From contig OY783197.1 in the NCBI GenBank assembly GCA_963678675.1, positions 13,365,813 through 13,429,812 on the forward strand: a stretch of 64,000 nt of DNA. The letters are read 5' to 3'. Origin of the DNA: Xiphydria camelus. Its lineage: Eukaryota > Arthropoda > Insecta > Hymenoptera > Xiphydriidae. Shown in pieces: positions 19,436 to 29,882 of the stretch. A program made the position numbers and the translations under genes. The stretch's first letter is position 1. Every line of letters starts with the position of its first letter. The notes below the pieces were generated by a model, which had not been told where the DNA came from, ran no database searches, and saw only the letters and a list, made by a program, of their open reading frames with translations.

Positions 19436-19985
19436 AAACAGTTAGAAATTAATGCCATTCAGAAATCGACATTAGAGCAACTACCAAAGGATCATATTAA
19501 AGTCGATGAAAGTGTAAGCGATGTACACAAAGAAAAACTATACGACTTATTAGACAAATACAGGGAATGTTTCGCGTTAAACACCGCGGAATTAGGTAAA
19601 ACAAACGCCGCTGAGATTCGTATCGATTTGATGAACGATTCAACCGTAACATACAGACCTTACCGGCTGTCATATCCAGAACGAGAGACAGTTCGCGGCA
19701 TAATCGATGACCTTAAAAGCAATGACATTATTCGCGAATCTAACTCACCATTTGCAAGTCCTATTCTACTCGTAAAAAAGAAAAACGGTGAGAGTAGAAT
19801 ATGCATTGATTATAGAGCACTAAATGCTATCACGAAAAAAGATAGGCACCCTTTACCGTTGATAGAAGACCAATTAAATAATCTGCAAGGGTGTTCATAT
19901 TTTACAAGCCTAGATTTAGCGTCGGGTTATTATCAGATACCGGTTGAGAAAGATTCCATTGAAAAGACAGCATTCGTCACACCCC
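19436..19985 (+). pseudogene. Reverse transcriptase, N-terminal part
   Basis: Open in the protease frame with no stop up to 20071. It encodes the connector and RT blocks 1-3: SPILLVKKKNGESRICIDYR, then YFTSLDLASGYYQIP with the first catalytic Asp. Homology ends at a run of five C (19982-19986), after which the RT continues in another reading frame; the remaining codons to 20071 are out of frame. A +2 or -1 change in the C-run accounts for it. Confidence 0.85.
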
Positions 19986-20010
19986 CGATGGACAGTATGA
20001 ATTTCTCAGA

Positions 20011-21273
20011 ATGCCATTTGGCCTTGCAAATGCACCAGCCGTCTTTCAGCGTATGGTCAATAAAATACTGAATCCGTTAAGGGGACAGGCGTGTGTGCTG
20101 GCTTACATGGATGACATTCTCATTCCAGCAGAAGACATAGAGTCAGGTTTAGAAGCATTGGAATTAGTTTTAAAAGCGCTAAAAGACGCACAGTTGACAC
20201 TCAAACTTCCAAAATGCACGTTCCTTGAGAGGAAAGTAGAGTATTTAGGCTATGAAGTCACGGAACAGGGTATCCGCCCAGGTAATCATAAAATCGAGGC
20301 AGTGTCCAATTTTCAGGTACCGAAAGATGTTACGGGGGTGAGACAATTTATCGGCTTAGCTAGCTATTTTCGAAAATTCGTGGAAAGCTTCGCAATTATC
20401 GCAAGACCTCTCACATTGTTAACAAAGAAAACGGAACCTTGGGTATGGGGGGTCGCGCAGCAGGAAGCATTCCGGGTAATAAAGGAAAAACTGACCTGCA
20501 GACCCGTCCTCGCCCTGTACAATCCACATGCGGAAACCGAAGTTCACACGGACGCGAGTAAGATAGGTTTAGGCGGTATTTTATTACAAAAGCAGACTGA
20601 GGGTACATTGAAGCCGGTAATCTATTTCAGTCGTCAAACTTCAAAAGAGGAACAACGATACCATTCGTATGAATTAGAAACATTAGCCTTTGTGAACAGC
20701 CTTCAAAGATTTCGCGTTTACATATTAGGAATTAAATTTAAAATCGTAAGCGATTGCAGTGCTCTGAGAGCAACGTTTGTAAAGCGCGATCTTTTGCCTC
20801 GCGTCGCGCGCTGGTGGATTCAATTGCAAGAGTACGATTGCAAAATAGAATATCGACCGGGAGCAAAGATGCCGCACGTTGATGCTTTGAGTCGAAACCC
20901 TATGCAAGGAAATGACAACCAAGCGGAAATAGATAACGTAGGTTTGTTACACATTGAGTTGGGCGATTGGTTGTTAACTGCACAGTTGCAGGATACGCGT
21001 CTTTCGTATGTGCATGAGGTGCTAGGTCGGGATGCGAAAGATAAAGAAGAGCAGCAGATCAAGAACGAGTTCGTACTCAAAGATAACAGGGTATTTAGAA
21101 ACACAAAAGACGGTGCTCGATGGGCAGTACCACGATCTGCTCGCCGACAGATAGTTAAACTGTGCCATGACGAAATTGGACACGTAGGTTTCGATAAGAC
21201 GTTAAAAAAAGTTCAAGCTAATTATTGGTTTGTATCAATGAGACGGTACATCAAACGGTACGTGTTTGCGTGA
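20011..21273 (+). pseudogene. Reverse transcriptase C-terminus, RNase H and integrase zinc-binding start
   Basis: 420 codons. RT continues with MPFGLANAPAVFQRMVNKIL and the catalytic YMDD at residues 32-35. The RNase H domain begins near residue 178 with HTDASKIGLGG (Asp181) and includes SYELETLA and a terminal HVDALSR. The integrase zinc finger begins with His386 and His391 (HDEIGHVGF). A TGA at 21271-21273 takes the place of the first Cys of the CxxC half; the frame is otherwise open beyond it (IEC follows directly). Confidence 0.9.
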
Positions 21274-22251
21274 ATTGAGTGCCTGTATAATAAAGAACCT
21301 ACTGGGAAGCGGCCAGGTATACTACACCCCATTGAGAAGGTTCCAGAACCATTTCACACTGTACACGTAGACCACGTTGGACCCTTCTTAAAGAGTACGA
21401 CAGGTAACACGCAACTACTTGTAATTGTCGATGCGTTCACAAAGTTCGTGTTTGCGAAGGCTGTAAAAAGCACTAAGGTACTATATGTCGAGCGGTTTTT
21501 CAAAAATATTGGCGACACATTCGGGTTTCCCAAACGCATCATCAGTGATCGTGGAAGTACGTTCACTAGTAAGAGATTCAAAGAATTTTGTGACGAAAAG
21601 GGTATCAAACACGTGCTGACTGCCGTAGCTACTCCGAGAGCTAATGGTCAGGTAGAACGATATATCAAAACTATTTTAGATACGTTGACCGCGAGCCTCG
21701 AAGATGAATTCCGATGGGATCAGCAGTTACCGAAAGTAATCTGGGGAATAAACAATACTACGAATAAGGCAACGGGTTAAGTTCCATCGCAGCTAATGTT
21801 CGGGTATAAACCGCGAAGCGGAGCAGAGTCAAAAATCCTTAACCAGTTAGGGGATAGTACAAATCAAATAGATCGCGAGCAGATTCGAGAAGAGGCGTTA
21901 GGAAATATCCAAAAACAACAATTAGATCAGGCGAAGAGGTACAATAGAAAGAGAGCTTTCCCTAGGCAATTTAAAGCGGGCGGCTTGGTAGTGGTAAGAC
22001 GAGTCATTAGTAATAATGACGGCGCTAGTAAAAAGCTCTTGCCAAAGTACGCTGGGCCATATGTTGTCACGAAAGTATTGGACCGCGACCGGTACGTAAT
22101 TGAGGACGTAAAGGGAGCCGAACGGACACAGAAACCTTACTGTGGCGTCGTCCCTGGCGAAAGTTTAAAGCGCTGGTGTACGACAATCAGCGACTCTGAG
22201 ACGGACAGCGGGAATGAAGGAATAACTCATCCAAGTCCGAATGGTATGTAG
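21274..22251 (+). pseudogene. Integrase catalytic core and C-terminal domain
   Basis: Same frame as 20011-21273. The core shows the DDE residues: Asp in HTVHVDHVGPF, Asp in RIISDRGSTFTS and Glu in RANGQVERYIKT. A second nonsense codon, TAA at 21778-21780, interrupts the usual T-G-x-x-P-S-Q-L-M-F-G block. The part after it has a coiled basic segment and GPYVVTKVLDRDRYVIEDV, the small C-terminal DNA-binding fold. The frame ends at 22251 and no further gene follows. Confidence 0.9.
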
Positions 22252-22362
22252 CAGCATAAGTGATACCGTCTCAGGACGAACCAATACTGGTACCAGGGGT
22301 AGTATAGACCATAAGAGTAGTATCTATACCAAACCCAAAGTATTATTTTAGAGTCATGCAAG

Positions 22363-22760
22363 AGAACTGCGAAGATCGTGGATTCGATCAAGCGCTATCT
22401 TGCGGTGGTTCGCATGCACTCTGGTACAAATCATACATAAGAGCTGCGAAGATTGAGCATTCGATCAAGCGCTATTTTGCGGTGGCTCTCGTATGAATTG
22501 TATGGCGCACATGTATGAGAACTGCGAAGGTCGTGGACTCGATCAAGCGCCGATTGGCGGTGGTTCACATGTGTTGTAATATAACGAAATGGGTGAAGTA
22601 GTATAGTTTGCACAAAGCATACATAACAGCTGCGAAGATTGGGCATTCGATCAAGCGCTATTTTGCGGTGGCTCGTATGAATTGTATGGCGCACATGTAT
22701 AAGAATTGCGAAGATCGTGGACTCGATCAAGCGCCGACTGGCGGTGGTTCACATGTGTTG
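22363..22760 (+). repeat. Five-copy repeat in the 3' non-coding region of the retrotransposon
   Basis: A unit starting GCGAAGATCGTGGAYTCGAT and continuing CAAGCGC...GCGGTGG occurs at 22369, 22446, 22524, 22632 and 22708. Each can form a GATCG/CGATC stem-loop. Spacing is 76-78 bases except for one 108-base gap. Alternate copies resemble each other more (CTATTTTGC versus CGAYTGGC), as if a two-unit block was duplicated. Confidence 0.8.
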
Positions 22761-22994
22761 TAATGTAATAAAATGAGGGCATGTGTGTGTGATGCACGTG
22801 AGATTTATGAAGGAAACAGCAACAGCGATTGACTAGAGTCATGGTGGGTCTACCGGTAATTGACTAAACAGCATTCTTAATAAATCATGTCTGTTCACAG
22901 AAGAACGTAGAATAACTCGAAGCATGTGGCTACCAAGGGATGTCCGGATAAGTAACAGTTCGCGGGGTCGCGAATCCTGTCAGAATGGCCGAAC

Positions 22995-23222
22995 TGTGAG
23001 CACAATACCCTGGGCGTGGGGTAGCTCGAGGGTTCTCGGTACTCTGACGTCACCGCGCTGACCACCGGAGGACCCCGCATGGGGCCTAACCCCCCCCCCC
23101 CCTTTTGTGAGGGCAACAGACTGACCTGACCTGGGACGGCGAAGGGGCACTTTGGGGCATTCTTGCTGGAGACGTCGTCGGAGCGATACGTGACGTTTAC
23201 ATCGTTTACCTATGTTCTCACA
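22995..23222 (+). repeat. 3' LTR
   Basis: 228 bp, same ends as the 5' LTR, followed by the ATAA duplication. Confidence 0.95.
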
Positions 23223-23294
23223 ATAAGTTGATGTATTTAAGTTTAAACCCAAGGGAACGTTCAGTTTTCCTCTCGATCAGAGGCGGCTCCTGCG

Positions 23295-23423
23295 ATCTGG
23301 TAACAGTGGTTTTACTCCATTTAAACCTATACAAAATAATCGATTGCTGAAAAATTAATTTGCCTCACCAAGAATCGATTATTTTACATATATTTGAATA
23401 GACAAAAACCACTGTTGCCAGAT
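23295..23423. mobile_element. Small foldback, 129 bp
   Basis: ATCTGGTAACAGTGGTTTT pairs with AAAACCACTGTTGCCAGAT, and an inner AATAATCGATT/AATCGATTATT pair extends the stem. Confidence 0.7.
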
Positions 23424-23732
23424 AGTACGCAAAATTGTTCGAGATAATTAATTTTCAAATAGGATTCCAGCAAAAATAGCGATATCGATTTTACTTTTTT
23501 GTAAAAAATCCTGACGTGATGGAAAAAAATGGAGGCCATTTTAGAAATCAGCACACCAAATAACATAAAAATCAGCGAAAACTTCTCTTGTATTTTTCAA
23601 TAACTTTAATTTCGCAGGCCTGTGTTATATATCTGAGCGAGCACGCGACACCTCATTCTCGTCGCTCGTAATACTTACGAAACTTCTTCATCTTTGAGTA
23701 TATAAGAATTGACTATCAATGAACTTAAGAAT

Positions 23733-23956
23733 GTTCTATCAATAATAAAATTAACAGAACGATTTTGATCAAATTCGATAAATCGACAAATATAAATGTT
23801 AGGACCCTTCAATTCAATTCTAGTAATGATTCTTACTTACATATATTTATATTATATTTATTATACAGAATAGTAAATCGTCAAAAAAACTTCACATATC
23901 TATCGATTTACCAAATTCGATCAAAATCCCTTGGTTAATTCTATTATGGATAGAAC
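23733..23956. mobile_element. Foldback MITE, arms about 55 bp
   Basis: GTTCTATCAATAATAAAATT at the left is matched, with mismatches, by AATTCTATTATGGATAGAAC at the right; the arms continue through GATTTTGATCAAATTCGAT and its complement. Confidence 0.7.
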
Positions 23957-24613
23957 CTCCTTAATTCGTTATAGTGTTATTCACTGGCAATTTTACTTGC
24001 TCAACAATTTTTAATCAGAGACGTTGGAAAAGTTACGTTTTAACAAACGTTTAAAACATTTTATCATAATTTCACTTCACTAAGAGATAAAATACGATAT
24101 TTTTAAAACTAATTTTTTAACGAAGATTGTTTAGCGACCGAAATTGTCGGCGAGCGCTCCAACGGGTTAATGTAACTCGCAGTTAAGATGGCGACACAGT
24201 GCCTCGACGGCCTCGATGATGGCCCTCGGCATCTCTATGCGAACTCACGAACATCGGGACAGTGAGCTGCCGAATACGAGAGCTCATAATACCTAAAGCC
24301 CGCTACAGACTATGCGCGATGCGTGATTTCGTGCATAGTGTGTAGGGACTTATTCGTTAAAAATCGATTCGTAAACAACATGATTCGTGTGGTTCGTAGT
24401 GATTCGTTCTTGGCCAACTCGCTACAGACTATGCGCACTGCGCGATGCGCGGTGCGTGATTCGCGGCAGTTCGTTGTAGTTCGTAGCAATTCTGCTTGCA
24501 TTATTTCAAAGTTACCAGTTCTACAATTATCTACACACGAATATAATGCTAATTATGTATGTATATTATGTATGAAAAAGTGAAAAACATAATACTATGA
24601 TTGAAATACATAT

Positions 24614-25131
24614 GAGGTTGGCTGGGCAAAACTGAAGCAGATGGCGCCACCGAGCCAAACACCCGCGGGCTAATTTAAACGGTTATAATACATTATTAAT
24701 GCTGCACTAATGTGACTGGTAAAAAAATTGGTAAAAATGAATTACGGTGATTCGAAAGTGAAGCAATTGAAGGAATTATTAGTTGGTCTTAACGCCAAAA
24801 CTGGTGGAAGAAAACAAGATTTGATTGAAAGGTATTTTGATAATATCTGAATTTCATGCCTACTATGAAGTAGGCTGCCATATTGATATATCGATACCAT
24901 CGATACCTTACTTCGAAAATTTTGTAAGTGCAATTTTTGAAAAAAATGCCATTTATAGCTTACTGTTTTCAGATTTTAAACCTTAACATAGTAAGTTATA
25001 AATGGCATTTTTGTCAAAAATTGCACTTCGAGGGTTTCAAAGCAAGGTGTCGATATTTTAAATCAGGCGGTCAAAAAGGGTGTTTAGCTCGGTGGCGCCG
25101 AAGTTTACTTCCTCGACCACCAGCCAACCTA
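24614..25131 (+). mobile_element. 518-bp MITE with AGGTTGGCTGG TIRs, AT TSD, ISL2EU-like
   Basis: Left end GAGGTTGGCTGG, right end CCAGCCAACCTA. The homologous place in the other foldback copy (near 48128) has no insert and only one AT, which gives a direct empty-site comparison and a 2-bp AT duplication (24612-24613, 25132-25133). AT duplications are known for ISL2EU-type transposons, whose proteins include SAP and YqaJ domains, and this element encodes a SAP fragment. It also has an internal hairpin, GTGCAATTTTTGA near 24928 against TCAAAAATTGCAC near 25013. Confidence 0.75.
24737..24850 (+). CDS. 37-residue SAP-domain fragment
   Basis: ATG at 24737, stop TGA at 24848. The peptide contains SKVKQLKELLVGLNAKTGG then RKQDLIERYFD, the helix-turn-helix spacing of the SAP DNA-binding motif (L-K-x-x-L-x-x-x-G/N-x-x-x-x-G-x-K-x-x-L-I-x-R). 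It lies inside the 518-bp MITE and is the truncated start of a transposon protein; 37 residues cover little more than the SAP motif. Confidence 0.65.
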   Translation: MNYGDSKVKQLKELLVGLNAKTGGRKQDLIERYFDNI

Positions 25132-26520
25132 ATTAAGGAGGATCGACTGTTTCTTTGGAGTCAAAAATGTGTTTGAAAAAAATGTTTTCACAGCGATCTG
25201 AAACGTTATGGAATAATAATTAAATGAATTATGAACCCATTTTATGCATCGTTCATGCCGAAAATCATTAATAAATAAAATATTGGAACATTTATGGCGG
25301 ACTATTAGAGCGTCAATGACTCCGGAATCGTCGCCAGAGGCTTCTTGTCCAACATTTTAAAGAAAAATAAAAAATTACAAATAATCTATAAAAACCTATA
25401 AAAACAACTCATAGAGAATGCTGAAGACATAAAACAGTTATTCGATTGATAATTCAGTATCATGGATATATGATTATAGTTTAAACATTTTTTATTGTGC
25501 GTTGCAATTTTCATTATATTCTTGGGAACGTTGTACTCCGCGATATTTTATATTGGCTGCAGTGACGCGTGAACTACAGTGGCCAGCTATGGCGGATGAA
25601 GCGAGCATGCAGCAAAGCCGGTATAAAGTCAAATTTTGTCAAAAAAGAAAAAGAGTTGTATAAGTAAAGACATGATTTCGTTTCAACAATCATTCAACTT
25701 GGATAAAGATTTTAGGGACAATATTTTTTTTATCTTTCCGAATCTTTCAAATTTCGCGCTCAGTTTGAATAGACGCCAGGTAAGGTTCGGTCTTTCAGCT
25801 TTACAACTGTTTCGCTACCGTATTGCCAAGTCTCACCGTTAATACGGCGTGCTAATGGTTTGCGAAGTAAAAACGAATTTCATGATAATATTACGTTGCA
25901 ACCATATAGAAAAAATCGCTGCAGAAATTTCGGTAAGGTTGGCACGCTAACATACGGTAAAATCTAATTTACTTATTTTTTACATAATCCTTAATATTTC
26001 ATCTGTCAAATTACTAGTCTTTCAAAGTCTAAAGTTGGCGGAATATGTGTTAAAGTCAGTGATAATATACCTTAGTACAATATCGTCTCCCATAAGGCGA
26101 TATGTTAAAAGTGGTCACCTTTAGAATAAAATAACGAAGAAACTAGATGGTCTACATTGCTCAAATTTTCGTATTAGTTGTGTAAAGTATTCGTGTACCT
26201 ATATCATATAAAAAAAATTAGGGCTGTAAGTTGGTTTTCGTCTGATAGTCGAACCTCCTTAATAGTCTTCAAATTCTATTTCCATTGCTTCTTCCTCATC
26301 ACATAATTAATCACAATATCGCTTCCATTTTTTTACATCCATTTCAACGCACGAGTGTTGTTGGGTTCCGCCAATAATTGCACATGAAAGAATCGTCGCA
26401 ATTTAGTGAAAATACTCTGCGCCAAGGATAAGCGGAAGTGAGATTTACAGCTTCGAAAGTTTTCACTATAGGAAAAATACAAGGGTCCTTGAAAGGGGTT
26501 TGGCGTAGGAGTCCGCTCGT

Positions 26521-28292
26521 TAAGCCGGTCCCACACGATGGGGCGAACGCCTTCCAACGTTGAAAGCATCGGCATTTGCCACATCGTGTGGGAGGACGTT
26601 GGCGAATGGTATGCTTCCAACGTTGGCCTCATGCCACGTTCGGGCTTCTGTCGGTAAATCTGAGCCGCGTCAAAGAAGTTTCCAACGTTAACCGGTATGA
26701 ACGACATGTTCTATAAATTGTGTAATTCGTAGACAACTCGTTATTCCACATTTTGAAACAAAACAATGTCACGCGGTTTAGCAATGAAACTTCTACAGTT
26801 GACAAATAAACGCTCTTTGGGAATTTGGTATAAACAAATAATGTTAATAAAAACAAAATTTGACTCAAGTCATTCTCCTACTTCTGTGCATTGATACATT
26901 TGCGGGAAAACAAAACACACAATTATCTGTAGCTTTTTTGTTATTTTTGTTTTTCAAATTTCCAAACACAAAAATAATAATAGCGCCTAAACTAAAATAG
27001 ATAGAAAAAAGTTCATCAGGCAAAATTAACCAGAATATTAACTTTCATTAACGTCATTTTGTCGAAAAAAAAAAATAAGAAAAAGGCCCCTAGGGCCGAA
27101 CGCCAGATGATTTCGAGTGTGATCTTTTGGTTCGGTACTCTGGAGACTGCCTTTGAACAGCCCTGAAAAAATTAGCCTACCCTCGTCGATTTTTTTGTAA
27201 AATAGATAAGTGCCTTAGACTACGAGGCGGGAGGTATGGGACACGAGGGGCTACTCACAATCATAATCATGGTGTCACTCAATTTTGTAATCAAAGTGTA
27301 ATCACACTGTAATCAACGAAGTCAGTGTAATCACTTATTACGAGTGATTGTATTTTCTGTCATCATTTTTTGGTAATCGAAATATAATCATTTGTAGTCA
27401 TTTGTAATGACTGTAATCATCAAAAAACCGCCACGATTCCCCTTTCATGTCCCTGGCACTGTCGCGTATTCGCTCAAATGCTCCTCGCATTTGGGCCGTA
27501 GACCGGTGTGAGGGAGAAATTCGACACTCCTTGGGTTCTTTGAGTAGGGTCCTCGGGATTTACAACACTTAACCCTGCCTTCCGCATCTCCCTGGAAATT
27601 TCTTCGCGTTGTGTGTTGGCACTCCCGCCCCCGGTCGCAATAGAGAAAGCTAAAAAAGTCGCACAACAAGTGCTCCTAATCGCAGAGCGACTAGTACGTT
27701 CAAAAAACCCCGAGCGACCAGAACAGCTCGCAAATAAAGTTAATGCATTGTTTGTTTTCCTTTACAAATTGATGTAGTTTTATTCATTGTTGATTTGTTC
27801 ATTAAAAAACAATTAATTAATAAGAAAGACAGAGTGAGGGCATGATTTCAACAATTACTGATATATTGTAATCACTGATTACCATTTCACTGTAATCATT
27901 GAAATCATTTAGTAATCATGAAGTCACCTTCGAAGGTAGTGGTAATGAATGTAATCACTGACTACCGAAATCAGTGTAATCAACGTGGTAAACGCTTATA
28001 ATCGATTACATTTTATAATCACGGTGTCACCCAAATTGAATGTGAATAACCCCTCGATGGGACTGGTCAGAATGAGTCATTTTTTGAAGTGCCCGCGATA
28101 ATAAATATCGCTATATTTTGAAGCTCCTTTGACGCGGCTCAAATTTACCGACAGAAGCCCGAACGTTGCATGTGGCCAACGTTCGTCACCGTTGGACGCA
28201 TGCAGTTCGCCAACGTCCTCCCACACGATGTGGCAAATGCCGATGTGTCCAACGCTGGAAGGCATTCGCCGCATCGTGTGGGAGCGGCTTTA
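26521..28292. mobile_element. Element with about 170-bp TIRs starting TAAGCCGGTCCCACAC
   Basis: The left arm (26521-26690) and right arm (28125-28292) are inverted repeats: both carry CCCACACGATG, CATCGTGTGGGAGGACGTTG, ACGTTCGGGCTTCTGTCGG and GACGCGGCTCAAA or complements. The interior contains a separate element (27244-28056). On the right it abuts an endonuclease fragment and appears to have inserted into it. No coding region of its own was seen. Confidence 0.75.
27244..28056. mobile_element. hAT-like non-autonomous element, 8-bp TSD, TGTAATCA arrays
   Basis: TIR CGAGGGGCTACTCACA versus CGAGGGGTTATTCACA (complement of 28041-28056). It is flanked by ATGGGACA (27236-27243) and ATGGGACT (28057-28064), an 8-bp duplication with one mismatch, as made by hAT transposases. 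Subterminal regions 27265-27420 and 27860-28020 hold about twenty GTAATCA-type words in both orientations. A 74-codon Cys-containing frame at 27445-27669 (minus) lies in the middle; I do not recognise it. Confidence 0.75.
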
Positions 28293-28563
28293 GAGAAATA
28301 TGAAACATAACGAAATAATTCAACGTTGATATTGCGAGTAAATGTCAAATCCAGTCGGGAATTACCCAAGGTCATCGGGTGAATCTTACAATACTCTAAA
28401 TTGAATTTTTTTTTAGGAAATCAAGTAGTGTTTCATTATCTTCTATCGTTTTGCAATTAAAATCTCCACATAGAAGGATTGGTATATCCGTGTCTGGTTT
28501 CATCTCTGGAAGAAGCTCCTTAAGTGAATATGAATATTCCAGAAGCGATTTGTACAAAAATAA
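28293..28563 (-). pseudogene. EEP (endonuclease/exonuclease/phosphatase) domain fragment
   Basis: On the minus strand from about 28563 the sequence reads SLLEYSYSLKELLPEM, then PILLCGDFNCKTIEDNET, where GDFN is the conserved Asn-bearing motif of APE-type endonucleases. After a run of nine T (plus strand, near 28410) the frame shifts and continues MTLGNSRLDLTFTRN and RYVSYFS, matching the LD-x-x-F and Y-x-S-x-F-S-D/Y-H segments of the fold. The final His region is cut by the element ending at 28292. From memory, similar stand-alone domains occur in insect Helitron proteins and in non-LTR retrotransposons; I cannot choose. Confidence 0.55.
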
Positions 28564-28637
28564 TACTATCAATTTTTATGAAAAAACACTGAGAAACTGT
28601 GTGCACGGGTTATGTTGATACTGGGTCTTTTTTTCAT

Positions 28638-29882
28638 CCCCGATAGCAAAGTGGCACCACAGTGACTGCACCCTGCTTTCACGCGGTGCATTCGAGTGCA
28701 TGCACTGGGGTGTCCATCTGTCTGTGCACCGTGAAGCCACACTGCAGTCACGCAGTGTAAGTACGATGGTAAAAGTAGAATTTTGCAAAAAGGGGGCGAT
28801 AAAGTAGGATTTCCCGCCTGCCTTATCCGCCTACTAGAGAGAGAGAGAGAGAGAGAGAGAGTGTCGGTTTTTTTTTCTCAAACCCGACCCGGCCAGGACT
28901 CGAACCTGCGATCTTTAGAAGACTGGGAACGCTTCTCGCATTCTACCAATTGCGCCATCGACTCTTTGTGGTGGAAGTCGACTAAGTTATACATATAATA
29001 TCGATACCTGAAAGCAACAGTACTGTGACTAGTGATGAGATAAAGCCGAAAGCCGATTTCGAGCTATGTCAAACGTAAACTAAATTTTAAATATTTTTGC
29101 CGAGATATCTCAGTGTTGCATTGTGTAAAGGCCGGTTTATATATATATATATATATATATCTCATTAAATTTTTAAAAATAATTTGATACTTTCTTTTTC
29201 AAAACAGTAGCGATTATGATAATTAATTATTCATTATTTATGAAATAATTCAGTACAATTTGCACTGTTTGAAACATTATTATAATATCAATTTTGTTAT
29301 TTTCTAATTTAAAAATTCTTCTATCGGGGTGTGAAATCAATTAATTGTAAATTTACAACCGCACACATCCGCAGATCAAAATTTGTAACTAGTCACAAAT
29401 TGCTTTCTGGAAACAAACCTATTATTATATCAATTTTGTTATTTTCTAATTTAACACATTCGCTGCCACTTTTAGATTGATTGCATCGCGCTCAGTGCCG
29501 GTAACAGACTGAATAATTATATGTAATGTGCACGTCAATGTGTCTCCGATCGGAGCCGGCGGCACAGGCGCGAAGTGTCGACTGGCTCCGATCGGAGCCG
29601 GCGGCAGCAAACGACGTGTTAAAAATTTTGTGAAGACAATGAAGTTACCGACATTCATGGTCGGTAAATTTACGAAGTGTGCACGTCAAAAAGGCACCTT
29701 GACTGCACTGAGTGTAACTATTGTGTCTTTACGCTGTGAACCACTCAGTGTGTTCACTGTGTAGCCACGGTGCTTTTAGTTTGTGTACGCCACGCGATCA
29801 CGCCACGGTGAGACCATAGTGGTGCCACTACGTGGCAGCACTGCGTGCGGTTAGCGTGTAAATCCACGCTTTGCTGTCGGGG
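28638..29882 (-). mobile_element. TIR element with embedded tRNA-like unit, complete copy
   Basis: Begins CCCCGATAGCAAAG (28638) and ends CTTTGCTGTCGGGG (29882). On the minus strand it has, in order, GC-rich CACGTAGTGGCA repeats, an AT-rich middle (about 29310-29160), a tRNA-like unit (28965-28895), a short A/T tract, a GA microsatellite and a second block of CAGTG-rich repeats. A (TA)n run is at 29140-29160. Pair CTCCGATCGGAGCCGGCGGC occurs twice near 29550-29605. No protein-coding region. It shares its structure with 7636-8160. Confidence 0.7.
28890..28965 (-). tRNA. tRNA-like pol III promoter unit (not a functional tRNA)
   Basis: Minus strand: TGGCGCAATTGG (28957-28946) as A-box and GGTTCGAGTCC (28906-28896) as consensus B-box. 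An AGAAG/CTTCT stem encloses a 10-base loop where an anticodon arm would be, so it is not a tRNA. Both boxes are better conserved than in the 8045 copy. Confidence 0.6.

Larger units (their letters stand above)
18060..23222 (+). mobile_element. Ty3/Gypsy-like LTR retrotransposon, defective, ATAA TSD
   Basis: Two 228-bp LTRs (18060-18287, 22995-23222) bounded by TGTGAG and CTCACA; ATAA flanks the element on both sides (18056-18059, 23223-23226). Order protease, reverse transcriptase, RNase H, integrase is the Ty3/Gypsy order. Gag is reduced to an RS-rich leader, and pol has one stop after protease, a frameshift at a C-run in RT and two nonsense codons in integrase. No envelope-like frame follows integrase. 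A polypurine tract is not obvious before the 3' LTR, and the primer binding site is uncertain (a TGGGATCTG word starts about ten bases after the LTR). By eye the LTRs differ at three positions, so insertion is not very old. Confidence 0.9.

Noticed and set aside
22363..22760. CRISPR-like repeats with spacers
   Set aside because: Repeats have variable spacing, the intervening sequences are themselves repeated, and the context is a retrotransposon.
22252..22994. Envelope-like gene after integrase
   Set aside because: No long frame, signal peptide or membrane segment; the region is repeat-rich non-coding DNA.
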